Of a stretch of 64,000 bases of DNA, positions 20,354-33,200 are shown in pieces. The position numbers and the translations under genes are program-made. The notes under the pieces are model-generated. The model saw only the letters and a list, made by a program, of their open reading frames with translations, searched no databases and was not told the origin of the DNA. This stretch comes from Trichomonas tenax (taxonomy: Eukaryota > Parabasalia > Trichomonadida > Trichomonadidae), in the NCBI GenBank assembly GCA_023091735.1, contig JALKBU010000100.1:22035-86034 (forward strand). Reading direction: 5' to 3'. How positions within the stretch are numbered: the first letter of the stretch is position 1; the number at the start of each line of letters is the position of its first letter.

Positions 20354-20794
20354 ATGTCTAGCGAGTTGGAATTATCATCAGATGACGAACCAACGCAGTT
20401 TGGTGTAGAGAAGGTTGTAGATCACAGGTGGATAAATGCGAAAATACAGTATAAATTACACTATTCCGGTCTAAATGACAATGAAGACGTGTGGGAAGAA
20501 GAAAGCGAAAATCCTTCATATACAAAGCAGCAACTACGCGACTATATCACATCGCGACTTCCGAAATCTCAAGCAAACGAAAATTCAAAAGAAGATGATG
20601 TTATTGTTGAAGATGAAGTTCCATTGGGCTTAAGGCTAAAATTTACAACAGCATTTAAAGAAAACGATAACATATTTTATATAGCTGAAGATTCTAAAGG
20701 AATTAAACGCAGATTTACCTCTAAAAGAGCAAGAAATGACTATCCTTCAGAACTACTAGAATACTTAGAGCGAAAGTGGGCAGCTACACAATAG
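20354..20794 (+). CDS. Chromodomain protein, HP1-like
   Basis: A 146-residue protein. A chromodomain lies near the N-terminus: FGVEKVVDHRWINAKIQYKL, then HYSGLNDNEDVWEEESENP and a C-terminal helix QLRDYITSRL. The aromatic cage can be traced in part (F/W positions around DVWEEE). A second half (LRLKFTTAFKENDNIFYIAEDSKG) might be a diverged chromo-shadow or tail domain. Such proteins read methylated histone tails and sit in nuclear chromatin. The N-terminal SSELELSSDDEP acidic leader is typical of HP1. TCAATTTTAATG about 25 bp upstream may be the initiator. It ends 171 bp before TVP23 on the same strand. Confidence 0.85.
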   Translation: MSSELELSSDDEPTQFGVEKVVDHRWINAKIQYKLHYSGLNDNEDVWEEESENPSYTKQQLRDYITSRLPKSQANENSKEDDVIVEDEVPLGLRLKFTTAFKENDNIFYIAEDSKGIKRRFTSKRARNDYPSELLEYLERKWAATQ

Positions 20795-20928
20795 TTGGCC
20801 TTCCTATATTTTCATATTAATTATAGACCTCAATATAGTTTCGGCTTTTGCCGAAATTCCATGATCATATTGCTAACTGTGTCATTCAGATGTTATATTT
20901 ATTATTATATTATTCATATAGATTTACT

Positions 20929-20965
20929 GTCATGTAAATATTTTATTGTCAAATTTCATTTTATT
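20929..20965 (+). promoter_or_regulatory. Putative TVP23 promoter: GTCATGTAAA plus TCATT
   Basis: The dispersed motif lies 28 bp before the start codon, and a TTTCATTTTATT run immediately precedes ATG. Assignment is by position and motif similarity only. Confidence 0.4.
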
Positions 20966-21538
20966 ATGGAAGATGGTTCGTTTAATATTAATAATTACAA
21001 TCTCATCAGTTTCAAGAATCCTCGCTTGATGTACGTTTTTGCTAAAGCGTGCCCTTTTATTTTCTACGTTATAATCTTTTCATTTAAATCGACAAATACG
21101 CTAGTTTTTACTTTATTCATTGCACTCATTGTAGTCGATTTCTTCATCAATAAGAACTCCGGTGGACCACAACTCGTTGGCTTAGGATGGTATCTCGCGA
21201 CAGATCTCGATGCGACCTCTCTTATTCAATATCTTTCAAAGCCGCACCCATTTGTACCGGATTCAGGCGATTCCAATACATTTTGGATCGTTAGCATCTT
21301 AACAATCATATTTTATATCTTTGGTGCATTAACATCTATTTTCACAAGGACTTTCTTCCACTTCTTCTTAGCCTTTGTTGGTTTCACTACAAATATTATC
21401 AATTTTATGCTGTTTATCAAAGCTCATCATATTCTCGAAGTTGAAAACGCTATGATTACAAGACGATCGTTCAATGATACGTTAGATCCATTGAATCTTG
21501 CAGATTTGAATGCTGGAAAAGAAGAAAAAGAAATTTGA
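20966..21538 (+). CDS. TVP23: TVP23/FAM18 family Golgi membrane protein
   Basis: A 190-residue protein with four predicted transmembrane helices in two hairpins: ACPFIFYVIIFSF with TLVFTLFIALIVVDFF, and FWIVSILTIIFYIFG with TFFHFFLAFVGFTTN. Between the pairs lies the family signature, here INKNSGGPQLVGLGWY (family: KNVSGRxLVGLRWW). TVP23 proteins sit in late Golgi vesicles and assist vesicle traffic. The ATG at 20966 fits the family length. It is preceded by GTCATGTAAA (20929-20938) and a TTTCATTTTATT initiator-like run. The ORF open to 20795 upstream has no homology. Confidence 0.88.
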   Translation: MEDGSFNINNYNLISFKNPRLMYVFAKACPFIFYVIIFSFKSTNTLVFTLFIALIVVDFFINKNSGGPQLVGLGWYLATDLDATSLIQYLSKPHPFVPDSGDSNTFWIVSILTIIFYIFGALTSIFTRTFFHFFLAFVGFTTNIINFMLFIKAHHILEVENAMITRRSFNDTLDPLNLADLNAGKEEKEI

Positions 21539-22600
21539 TTCAGATCTTGAGAAAACATTAAATTGAGCGAAAAGCAATGAGAGCACGACCAACTGGGACA
21601 TGTGGAAATCCAATTAAATGGATAATAGAATAATATATATTTAGTTTCTTTGATTAATCATCAACTACGTGTTAAGTGTTCCTCTTGCAGTATCTGTGCT
21701 TTAGTGTTTCATGTTATTTAGTTTTGTATTTGTTTATTAATAAATGTTGTTAAGTTTATATCATTCATTTAAAGCGAATTAACATGCTATGATATCACCT
21801 GCTTATATGCATGCTACATTTGAGTGTTCCAAGGAATTACACATATTTTATTAAGTTATTTGTACAATTTAAAGAGTATTATGGTTGAACAACATGATAT
21901 TATATACAATGAAAATTTATGATATTTGCCAACTTGCTCATAGTTCCAGGACAACTTCGATTTGCATTGGAATATCCAATTCGATGCTCAATTAGAGATC
22001 TCTAAAATGCATGATCTCCAGTCCATGCGCATGATTATATTAATCAGAAAAATAGTTTTTATATGATTTTTCAAATTCCTCAATAATGAAATGGACTTAT
22101 CCAGCTACTCAAAAAAATTCGAATCACATAGCTTATGCATATGCTGAGGAAATGCATGATATTTCAAAAAAATTGAATTTTTTCACGAAATAAATCTTCA
22201 AGATCTTGTTTCACTCATGTAGATCTAATATATGAAATGAATATATGAGATTTGTAAATAGAAACATGAACGGAATTTGCATATGAAAACTTCAATAATT
22301 CAAATCTCAAGGGAACATCTTTTCGCAGGCAAAACGAAGATATTCGCGAAAATGATGATATCCGTGCAAACAAAACAATCTGAAAATAAAAATGAAAAAT
22401 TTCGAAAATATCAAAGTCTTATGATAATTGTTCTCAGGAATTTTGTTAAATTATGATCAGCATATGCCAACAGACAGCAGTTACCAGCGCAAAACCCAAA
22501 ATTTCAAAATGTATAAAAATAGGAAAGCGAAAATCTTTAAAATTTGGAACATAGACTTCGAAGAAAATCAAACGAAGGTCAGCGTGTCGAAAGGAAGGTG
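21539..22600. other. Spacer, about 1 kb
   Basis: AT-rich. No supported gene, no long hairpin. Confidence 0.5.
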
Positions 22601-22610
22601 GTCACTTTTC
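22601..22610 (+). promoter_or_regulatory. GTCACTTTTC box upstream of the pseudokinase gene
   Basis: The same box as at the FKBP, ankyrin and Myb genes, 45 bp before ATG 22655. It decides against the upstream in-frame starts at 22544 and earlier. Confidence 0.55.
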
Positions 22611-22654
22611 TCTGTAAACTCCCACGGCCTTCGAAATGTGACAGTTCCCTTCAA

Positions 22655-23626
22655 ATGAGTGAATCGATAGTTGATCCTTCCAATCGCTATTTGAGGTGTG
22701 AAGTCAGACAGAAAATAAATAGGACAACCGTGTATAAGTGCCTTGATCAAGAAGAAAGCAGTCCAGCGGACTGGTACGAAATTTCGCTTGAAAATATGCC
22801 TCCGGAAACTCTTCAAAACCTTAAAGTCTTTATGACGTCTTTCTCGCAAATTAAACATCCGAATATTCTTCAAATTAGCAGAGCATGGCTCGATTCCGCA
22901 AGGAAAACTCTTGTTTACGTCACAGAAGTCTTTTCACGCAAAACATTAAGGATATATCTTACAGAACTCGCGCAGCGCCCTGCAATGTCTGTGATTTCGA
23001 AATGGTGTATTCAGATTCTGAACGGAATATCGGCATTACACAACGCAGTTCCTCCAATTATCCATAACGATTTAACATGCAACAACATATACATCGACGT
23101 AAACACAGGTATTATAAAAATCGGAATTCCGTCATTCGAAGCTGTTTTATTTAATTGGATTTCTCCATACGCTTCATTGGAAGTTCAAAGGGGTGTCGCT
23201 GAGCCTAGATCGGACGTTTGGGCTCTAGGACTTTGCGTTATAGAAATGGCAACAGGCGAACAGCCTTATTCAGATAAATCTGCACCACGTGACACGATTT
23301 TACGTGGTGAATCGCCGGCAGCTGTTGGACAAGTGTCGGACCCTTCGGTTGCAGATTTTATTACTTGCTGTCTTTTACCTGTAGATTTGAGACCTTCGAC
23401 ACAGCAGTTATTTGAGACAGCGCTTATATCAGAGAATTACGAACCACCGCCGGCAGATCCGGTACCATCCGCAATTCAGCAATTGCAATCGAAACAGAAG
23501 TCTGAATACGATTCTCTGCTCGCTCGTCAGGAAATAGAGCGAAAAGAGTTAATACAGAAGATCAAGGCTAAGATTAGAGCCAATAATCAGAAGCAGGCTT
23601 CTTTTCGCGACTTACTCAAATCATAA
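22655..23626 (+). CDS. WNK/NRBP-like pseudokinase
   Basis: A 323-residue protein aligned with WNK kinases: HPNIL (68-72), LVYVTEVFSRKTLRIYL (86-102), PPIIHNDLTCNNIYID (133-148), IIKIGIPSFEA (153-163), SDVWALGLCVIEM (186-198). Catalytic residues are gone: HRDLKCDN became HNDLTCNN, the DLG/DFG triad became GIP, and no VAIK lysine is seen around ADWYEISL. It is therefore a pseudokinase and presumably a scaffold or adaptor, as NRBP proteins are. The C-terminal 50 residues form a coiled coil (IQQLQSKQKSEYDSLL, RQEIERKELIQKI). Start chosen by the promoter box and by the alignment. Class assignment is strong; partners unknown. Confidence 0.88.
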   Translation: MSESIVDPSNRYLRCEVRQKINRTTVYKCLDQEESSPADWYEISLENMPPETLQNLKVFMTSFSQIKHPNILQISRAWLDSARKTLVYVTEVFSRKTLRIYLTELAQRPAMSVISKWCIQILNGISALHNAVPPIIHNDLTCNNIYIDVNTGIIKIGIPSFEAVLFNWISPYASLEVQRGVAEPRSDVWALGLCVIEMATGEQPYSDKSAPRDTILRGESPAAVGQVSDPSVADFITCCLLPVDLRPSTQQLFETALISENYEPPPADPVPSAIQQLQSKQKSEYDSLLARQEIERKELIQKIKAKIRANNQKQASFRDLLKS

Positions 23627-23859
23627 TTTTTGTCTTTTTTTGTAAATAATCGAATCTGTACGATTAATATCCAATATAGCATCACAATATTTCATCTGTA
23701 ATGTTGAAATTTCAAATTTATTCAAAATATCTCAGTTGAAATGCAGTAATGATTGTTGTACATCAAATTAACTCTTGAATATTTCAATCTAAATGACTTT
23801 ATTTGTTAAATTCGTTAAAGTTAAAAAAAACTAAAATATTTAACTAAATATCCAAAAAT

Positions 23860-26800
23860 TTAAATCGTAACATCCTTTGTCTCTTCAGGATCTGGGTCAG
23901 AATCAACAATGTCTTCATTGTTATCTTCGATGCGGTACTCTTGTTGTGTTGCATTGATCTTCATGGAATGGGTCGTCTTGAGCATTTGTTGTTGTGAAGA
24001 GAGGATTGTAGTTGGTGACTGATGCATCTGTGGTTGTGCCAAACTGGACTGTCTCTTCTGGTGCAATGTTGTCCATGCTTTCTTCGTCTTCTTTGTCCTT
24101 CTGGCGCTTAAGGAAGATGATGAGAACAACAATGCCAACGACAGCTAAAACAATCAAAGACCAAAGGACGTACTTTCCGAATGTTGTATCGAGGAATGCG
24201 ATCTCGATGTTGTCTGATGTCTCGATGAGAGAGATTTCATATGTTATGAATGTCGTCCAGTACACAAGTGTATCATTTCCTTCTGAGTTGTTCGTGTGAA
24301 TCAGTGTGCATGTCGGAATCATTATTATTGTTGTTCTTCCAGTGAAACCAGACAGAAGTCTTGTTGGAATTGGGATTGGAGCTGTTCTTGGTGGGATTTG
24401 ATTCGAGTTCGATTCTGAACCAGAACTGCCACTTCCTCCAGATCCAGAGCCACAAGAACCAGATCCACATCCAGAACCTCCTGATCCAGAACCGCTTCCA
24501 CTTTCACCTTCACCACCACTTCCTGAGCCTCTTGGTTGTTCTCAGTGCTGTTGATGAATATATATGGTTTGATGTAGTCATTAGATGTTGCGTTCTTGTC
24601 ATCGCCAACACGGACGATGACTGTGTGTGTTCAGTTGTGTCCAGATGCAGGGAATGAATGGTTGAATGAGAGGCAAGATGGACGTTCGATGGCAGGACAT
24701 TTGTGGACAAGGACAAATGGATCTTGATCGACACTGACCCAAACGGCGAGATTTGCATCTGGATCATCGAGTGTTCCTTTGATTGTGATGTTGCCACCTG
24801 CGTTGTGGACCGTTTCGTTTGATCCTTCATCTTCTTCGATGATTTCGAATGTCAGTGATTCATAGTTATATTACAGGAACTTGAATATTGAGTGGTTCGA
24901 TTCTCTTCCGACCTCATCAACAACGGATATTTCTAAGTTGTGAGCAGTGTAAGATATTGAATCCTTGAGATTCTCAATCTGGCTTCTTGATCTGTATCTT
25001 CCGTTGATAGGCATCATCTCTGTGCTGTTGACTATATCGCCACCATCAAGTCTATAGCGGACTTGTGCACTCCTTGTCGCTGTGATCAACAAATCGAGGT
25101 TTATATATGCATTTCCGTAATATTTATCGTTGATTACCTCCATCAACTGAAAGTCAGGCGGAGGATACAAGACAACAGGCTGAACGACTGTTGTGACTGT
25201 TGTATTCGTTTCATTATTGATAATCATGATCTCAAAGTTTCCTGATACAGCCTCTGGAGCATATTTCTTCATGAATTCTTCCAATGTGAGTGCATTATCA
25301 ATTGTAATATAATTTGCATTTCGTGTTATCTCTCAGATAAATCTCGACATCAAAGTTTTCGTTGACATAATACGTTTCTCTCTCAACTCATGTGATGTTA
25401 ATTGAAGGTTTTGTATTAATGACAAATCTCCAGGCTGATGCCGATGTATTCTCTTGTTCCAATTTTAACTGAGATATACAAACTGTATGTTATCGTATCA
25501 TCATCGTTGTTGATCAAAATGCTGAATTGGTTGCTGAGGTAATTTGACTGTGAGACGACTCTATCAACCAATTATGCAGGCTTACCATCCAATTGATAAT
25601 AAACATCAACTGATCTTCCTGGTTCAAAGTCAGAGACAAATCCAGATATTTTGATCTGTGAACCAATTGGATAGTAAACCAGAGGCTTATTTGAATAAAC
25701 AATGTGATCAGCACGAGCAATTTGATAATCAATAGAGTACAATTTCGACTCGATGCCATCACCATTAACAGCATAGATATGCATCAAGTACTTTCCTTCT
25801 GCATGAATGATTGGGATTATGAGCCTTTTAGAGACTTGAACACCCTGCGAAACAAATCAATTGATCTCATGGAATTTTCCAATGTCGTTGATCCTGTATA
25901 GGATTCTGACGGAACTTCCTTCGCGGTGATCAGTGATCTTTACATCGCACTCGAATGACTTTGAAAGACTGAAGCTGTACTTGATTCTGCCATCAATAAT
26001 TAACTCTGGAGTAGAGAATGTTGTACTGAAGTTAACTGTCTTCGTGATGACATTAGATTTCCATCTACTTGCATCTTGTGCATACAATTTAAGATCGAAT
26101 GTGAAATCTTCTGTCCTGTTAATGAAGATCTGATATGTGTCATTAACAAGTCTTCCGTTGGTTCCAATATAATTTGATGTGAACTTAACAGGAGCTTCGT
26201 TGATTTGGTAATAACAGATGACTCCACGATTATCTCTTAATCCAGCTTCGACAAGAATGTATGCTGGTTTATAGTAAACAGGATTGATTGTGTTCCACAA
26301 GAAGAACTCTGGCGCTGAGTTAATGATAATGTATTTTTCACGAACAATGCTAATCATGTCTTCTTGGGCTGTTACAATCATATATAAGTCTGCAAGTTTG
26401 TTTGGAAGTTGAACTGTGAAATTAATAATATTTGAAATATAGTTATCCTCAATATGAACAACATCAATTTCATAGTCTTTGCTGTCAAGTATATATTTAA
26501 GCAAAATATCCTTCTATGGTTCGAAGTCGAACAATTGAAGTGAAACATTAAACGTAGCATTCATTGGATAGGCTTTTTAAAAATGTATTCAAGAATTTGA
26601 TGTATCTTTATCTCCTTACTGTGAATAGCCTTGATATAAGAGTTGAAGGAAGGTCAACAGCACGAAGTTGAAGAGTGTGATCACCGTCTATTTTAGGAAC
26701 AGGAATATTGTATGTAAAACTATGATAGTTTTCATCTGACAATATTGTATCAAGAATGTGTTGTCCTCCATTATCACATGAATATAAAACATTGAATGTA

Positions 26801-28558
26801 TCGTATTGATCAACGTCTCTGAGTTTTCCTGTGATTGTCAAATTTTCTGAGAAAAGATATTTGCGATATTTGTCAAATTTTGACACATTAACGAAATCTG
26901 GAGCATATGAATATACATATGAGAAGGAATTATTCAGTTGTTGTGATATGGCACCATATTCATCTTGTATCCAAACAGTTAACGTATGCTCCCCGAATTC
27001 AAATTTATATGGTGGTTGGAAATAAACCGTCACATTCTGATGAGAAGATTCATTACGGATATAATAAGAATAATTTGTGTGTCGATCATCGAATTTACAG
27101 CAAACTCTGAAAACTGAATCATCAGTAACTATTAGTGTGATTGGTATCGGTTCACCTATAGAGATCTGTGACTTCATTGAAGGCCATGATTCTAGCACTG
27201 GTGGAACATTAAGTGAGAAATATTTATATGTTGAATAACATGAGTTTCTGTCTTCATTAACGGCCCAAACAGAAAAATCAACATCTGATGTAACGGATGG
27301 CAAAGTGATATTGAAATCGAATGTTTCAGAGGTATAATTTTTACGCATCAACATTTGAGTTGTTCCGATTTGATCTATTGCATTCACACCGTTAGCATAG
27401 ATTTTATACATGACTTGTACATATTTTCCTGGAGTAGAGTCAAGAACAAAGCCTTTGAGATTGATGATCGATCCAGGCAAATATGTATCTGCAATATCTG
27501 ATTGCACAATAACGTGTGGGCATTTGCTAATGTCATAGTTGTATTTAACTGTCAATCCTTCTGAACTAGATGAATCTCTAGTGATGAATGAGAGAACTGT
27601 TCTTCCCGAAATTGGTGGAATCTTGAATGTGTAAATCATCCAGTGCCATTCAGCTCCAGATGTTGTGTTTATCAATTCGATTTCAGGATCTTTATTAATC
27701 TTAAGATAAGTTTATTGATTGATTCATAATAAAGACTTCAACAATTTGGCCAATATGAGCGTTCGCTACTGATATGTTTAAGGTTCTTTATTGATTATTC
27801 AATGAGTCAACTAATCCATCGATTTTTGTAATGGTTAAATCATTACTCAGATGCTTCTCTGTTGTGAACTTAAGGCTACAAATGACCTCATCGTGCTGGA
27901 ACAAAATTAGATCTTTGTAAACATATGTTATTATCATATATTCGGGTGTGAAAGCTTCGAATCTAGAGATTGTTGTTGATGTAGAAAACACATCTCTAGA
28001 TTCCAATTGACTTCTATATCTACTATCACTGTATAAAACCCATTTTGGAGCTGGAAACCGAGAATTATTGGTAAAAGTCTCCATGTAGATCTTCTTGGAG
28101 TCAGTTGTATCGTTAAAATAGTAGCCCATGCAAGCTTCAATCGAAAAATTGTAGTTGTAACCCGAAACATCGAATTTAGTTATGTTGCCTAATGATAGTT
28201 TTCCAGAAATAGCAAAATCTAATATTCTTGAATCAATGTAATTGCTCTTAACGTGGATATTTTTGTAAATTGCGTCTTCATCTTCAGGATTAACAAACTC
28301 TGGAGTAACAGTTAGGCCTCTGGCAAAGAATGGCTCTCTGCTAGAAACTGGAATGAAGAAAGTCTTATCATCTACTTTAAATGCGATACGATAATTGTAA
28401 ATTTGCAGGTTATTATAGGTGATATTGTGCATATAGTCATCAGTTTCATTGTAAGCCCTCCAAATGAATCCATTGGAATGTCCTAAAGCCATGAAAAAAG
28501 AGAACATTTTAAAGAAATGAACTTCAATATTGAATTTGTTATCAAAATTAAAAATCAT
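23860..28558 (-). pseudogene. Giant surface protein with tandem Ig/cadherin-like modules, disrupted (copy B)
   Basis: A paralogue of copy A that keeps both ends. The N-terminus has an ATG at 28505-28507 (MFSFFMALGHSNGFIW...) and a unique domain of about 230 residues. The A/B/C beta modules follow (e.g. NTKPSINIT, TYYVNENFDVEIYLRDNT, SDFEPGRSVDVYYQLDG). A Gly/Ser-rich stalk (24350-24530), then SGFTGRTTI, a transmembrane helix (VLWSLIVLAVVGIVVLIIF) and a tail with NPLF and QDDPFHED complete it. Lesions include stops at 27788 (TAA), about 26516 (TAG), 25857 (TGA), 25572 (TAA), about 25.4 kb (TGA), 24871 (TAA) and 24631 (TGA), and frameshifts near 27.7, 26.6, 25.45, 25.33, 24.5 and 23.96 kb. Fewer modules than copy A. 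Confidence 0.75.
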
Positions 28559-29133
28559 TATCTAAATTTTTGAATTAATACTAAAAGTAACATTTTTGAA
28601 AACTTTACAAATAATATTATTTTTATGCAATATGCATTGATTTTGTACCAAGAAATGAATTCTTTGTAAAAAGTGACTTCTGAAAGACGTTTCTTTTTCC
28701 AAATAACTTGAATATTTGGACTATTGAAATGATTGTAAACAATTTATCAATGCATAAAATTTTAAACCTATCAAAAAATTGACATAATTTATCTGTCATA
28801 AAATAATTGTTATAATTTTAATATATACCAAAAGATGCATCTCATCTACGAAGATTGTAAAATTTGACATAATTTCATCTCGAAAATCAAAATTAACAGT
28901 TTAGGAACGTTTTATGGGTATTATGGAATCATATGATTATTTTATCTTGTAAAACGATATGTTTTGATAATGATATTTTCCATAATTTATTTTTCAAAAT
29001 TCCAATGAAAGAAAAATGCTTTTAAAAGCTATCAATGATCTTTTTATTTTGGTGGCCAACTAAAAGTTCTTTAATATTCAATTTTTTCAATGAATCACAT
29101 AATTAAAATAAGATTTGACTATTGAGTTGAATT
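28559..29133. other. AT-rich spacer
   Basis: It sits between divergently oriented copy B and the beta-helix gene. No motif of note seen. Confidence 0.45.
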
Positions 29134-30190
29134 TTGAGTGATACCAGAACCAAATTATTTTGCTCCCATTTGAGATGGAACCAACATCTGTGTCATCAAG
29201 AATGGATGCAGTATTATCCAGATGTTTATTATACACATATTTACAATCTAACCGATGTTCCTACTATTTCCAATAGTGATAAATCGTATTACGTTGAAAA
29301 CTGTATCTTTCTCCAACAGACAAGATATGGAGCTATTCTAATCAATAACTACTCTCAGTCGATTTATTTGCTTGTTGAAAACGCACTTTTCTTGAATTGC
29401 TTTTCTTACAATGACGGTGGATCGCTATATTTTAAAAGCGGGAAATGTGCACAATCAAACGTCTGCTATTTAAATTCAAAAACCGGAATTAAATATGCAA
29501 GTCATGCTTATTCTTTTAATGGAATTAAGCTATCGGATCTTAAAGATGTTTTCTCAAAGAGTACAATAAATTCATGTGGTTATTCTCAAAGTGATACGAA
29601 CAGTTATTCCCAATATGGCAAAATATTATATAAATTCCTCAATATTTCAAACTGCTGTGCGAGCAGTCGGACAGCTTATGGAGTATATGATGCGCTGCCT
29701 AATTCCATAGTAAAATCATCGTATATTAGTAGTAATACAAAATCATATTCTTATAGTTCGTGCTTAAATATCTTTAAAGGAGAAAACTTTGAACTAGATT
29801 ATTGTAATTTTCTTAGCAACTATGCTGATTCTGGATTTTATGTTGGGATCCTCTATTGTGATGCAACAACAAATGTCAATTATTGCAACTTTTGCAATAA
29901 TATTAATTGTTATTCTATGTTTTGTATTTACCAAGGCAAAACAATGTTTGTCAATAATTCTTATTGTGACAATTATCGCCAACATTATACACACCAAGGA
30001 AAGATTGAGTTTTTGAATAACCAAACTCACGAAATTTCAAAAAATGAGAATTAGAATCTTCATGTTTGCAAAGAATTCTTAGAATGCACGAACAAAATGA
30101 TCAATAATGCATTCAATGTTGCCGCATGTTATGGAGGACTTAGAGGATTGATTTTCAAATCAATCTACTCGAAATTTATCATTAAAATTT
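29134..30190 (+). pseudogene. Truncated beta-helix (Pmp-like) surface protein
   Basis: The open frame of 306 residues at 29134-30054 is rich in Cys, Asn, Tyr and Ser, with regular short strands (VENCIFLQQTRYGAILINNY, NALFLNCFSYNDGGSLYF, LDYCNFLSN, VNYCNFCNN). This is the pattern of right-handed parallel beta-helix proteins expanded in trichomonads and likened to chlamydial Pmp proteins. It opens without an ATG (first Met codon about 29206), lacks a signal peptide and a transmembrane segment, and the frame continues after TAG at 30052 for about 45 codons (KEFLECTNKMINNAF...). It is thus best read as a 5'- and 3'-damaged member. A short intact secreted form cannot be excluded. Confidence 0.6.
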
Positions 30191-30292
30191 GAAGAGCCTT
30201 GATGCATTTAATATTAGTTTTGTACTTTGTTGAATATTTTAGTAATTATACCGATAAATCAAAATATAAAGATTTAAAATAACAAACAAATA

Positions 30293-33200
30293 TTATGCTA
30301 ATTTTTGTAAATATATTTTTCCATTTGCAAGAATGATCAATAAGCAATGATGGGCTTGGACATAATGTGCTGCGATAATTTGGGGCTTTGCAATGAAGAC
30401 GGAATTAAGTTCAAGGCTGAAAGCATCGCAAATGGAAATTCGGTTTTCAATATCGATTAACAATAAAGTTTCGATACCGAATTTATTTGAGAAACTACTA
30501 ATCTTAGAAACTGGCTTTGTCAAACTGATAGAATTCAATAGCATTCCTTCAATTGAATATGATGACAATCGATATGTGTTAATCACTGCATTTTCATCAC
30601 GTGTTACCATTGAAACGATCATCAAATGAGGTGTCAATGTTAACAACTCAGTGAATCCTGGGGTTTTGATACATTTGATGATTCCATGAACAGAGCTGAT
30701 AATGTTCACATGCTTCTGCCATGCGGTTGCAAGGAAGACTCCATCTGTGTTTTTAACAAGACATGAATCATGGACATATGAATAATATGGTATTCTCGAA
30801 ACTAAATGATTCTCGAACATGAAATTGATCTGCGAAGATGCAATCGAAAAGTCCCAATGTTTCTTAGGAATAGATGATAAGCGCTTGAGTTCTTGTAGCT
30901 CAATATCAAGCTTATAAGCATGAGCTCCTGCAATTATTGTTGGATTTCTCTCTCCTGTTATTATTACTGAAATCTGTGGTTCAATTTTCAGATTCTTGTC
31001 GAATACAAATGGAGTCTTCAATTCGACCGTTGGCGGAGTGAGTTTAAATAAGAATATCTGAGAATCATTGACGATATTACAGAAATATTCGAGATCGCTT
31101 ATTGATTCTGTAATCTTAATTCCTGTTGCCAAATTGTAGATAGGTTTGTTCTTGTTGAAGATTGTCAAGCTTTGGTTTTCATTAATGAATAACTTCTCAG
31201 TAATACCTCTTGTGTATCTTAGATTCCAGAGAAGATCTATGTTAGTCATTCTATGGCATTGCCACTTCTCCAACATCTTTTGATTGAAGTGAGATTCTTT
31301 CTTATTTTCCAGATTTCCAAACTTTTCGAGAATAGTTTGTGTCATTGTTGGTGAAAGAATCAACTTTAATTGAACGCCATAGTCAAATGTGATCTGCATG
31401 AAATCATTAACAACATTGATGATTCTTGCAAGCTTCAAAATAAAGTTCTTGAAATAGTTATCATCTTGCGTAATAGAGAGATGTTGATTGTTGAAATACA
31501 CCTTGCAATCAATTCTTGCATTCGACTCATTGAGAACAGTGCATTCACCAATGTAATTAAATTGCTTTGTGCAAGTTGTTCCGTGAGCGTTTATCTTTTC
31601 GAAAGGAGTGAAATCGAAGATCTTATCATCAAGGCTATGCCAAGCAGAACCTTTGAATATCATTGAGTGGAGCTTTTGATTTTGCTCTGCCAATCGAATG
31701 TCATCATTAAGATATGCTATTTCATTCAATGGATAAATGATGCTTGGTTTGTATGTATTGAATTTGATATTAAGAGTTTGAGCAATTGCAATCAATTCTT
31801 TGAGTTCTGATGTCGGCAGTGAATTCATTATACTGTTTTCGAGGAATGTCATATCTAATTCAGTGATTCTCTGTGCTAATATCTCATCTTCCCATGGCGT
31901 CAATTTGCTAATTCTAAAACCAGCTGTTGTTGCCATATCTTCAATATGCTTCATGTTATCAACATATTGGGAAATGTTCAAAGGTTTAACCATCAAATTC
32001 CACTGTGTTCTTGAGCAAACATGTCTGTGTGCAAGTTTTCTGAATACTGAGAAATTCTCCCATCCATTTTTTGTCCCGTTATCGAGAAGAACTTCGACAA
32101 ATCTGCATCTTTGATTTTCAGGATTAATTCCAAGTGCAGAACCAACAATTCCAATTGCTTCTAAAACGTACATCCAATCGACATTTTCAACTAATGCAAG
32201 TTGATGAGTTATTTGCTCAGCTGTTTCAGGATTGTTTGAGAAACAGCCAATGCAGATCCATAACAGCAATGATCTGTCCTTAACTGCATCTTTAAGATTA
32301 ACAGCAGAGAAAATACTTGGAAGGAATTCTAAGGAATGGGAATTAGATAAAAGAGAATAGAAAACGGCCCAATATGTATCGAAGAGATTTGTGGCTGATC
32401 CAAGAAGCTGCTTCAATTCTTTCTCGTTGATGTCACGTTCGACAATTGTAGCAAGACATTTCGCAAAGTCTTCTTTTGCAATATTAATATTAATATTTGC
32501 ATCTAAAATTGTAAACACTAGTATTTCGCGAATACTTTCATTGCAATTTGCGAGAGCAGAAACCATATATGATATAAATCTGCTATCGCTGACGATCTGG
32601 TCACGAAATTCTGCAATTATTTTATGCAAGAAAACAGAAAGTTGTTCACAGCAATTTACATCATTGCTTACAGATAATATTGAAACAATTTCGATAAAAT
32701 CATCAAATGTGAACTGATCCAATGAATGCATAATATTAATCAATATCTGGAAGTGGACATTAAGATCTGTATTATTTGGATATTTCTGCGATATCTTGAT
32801 AATGATTGACAAGAACATGTGAACTGAGAAGATGGACGGGAATATGTTGGCATAAGTTAGAACAAGAAGCTTCTGCCATTGCTTTATGATGTGAAGAAGT
32901 TCATCGATGTTTGGATCTAAGAGCCATATATTGATGTTCATCAATATATTCAAAATCAATTTTTCTTTGAGCTTTTCGTTGTTAATGTTTTGGAGTACTT
33001 TGAAGCATTGATTGTAAACACTTGAAGTGATCCATTTGTTTTTCATCTTCTGAAGGATATTGCTCAACGTTTCGAATCCGTTAATATTCACGAAGTGCTT
33101 TTGAGATTGCGTGCTTGATAAAATGATCTCAAACAAGCACTGCATACAAAGTTGGAAACAGCGAATATCATTAGTTTTGTCAGCATATAAAAACATTGGT

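Noticed and set aside
31370..32717. Plus-strand ORFs of about 100 codons inside the BEACH-family gene
   Set aside because: Shadows of a well-conserved 5.9-kb minus-strand frame.
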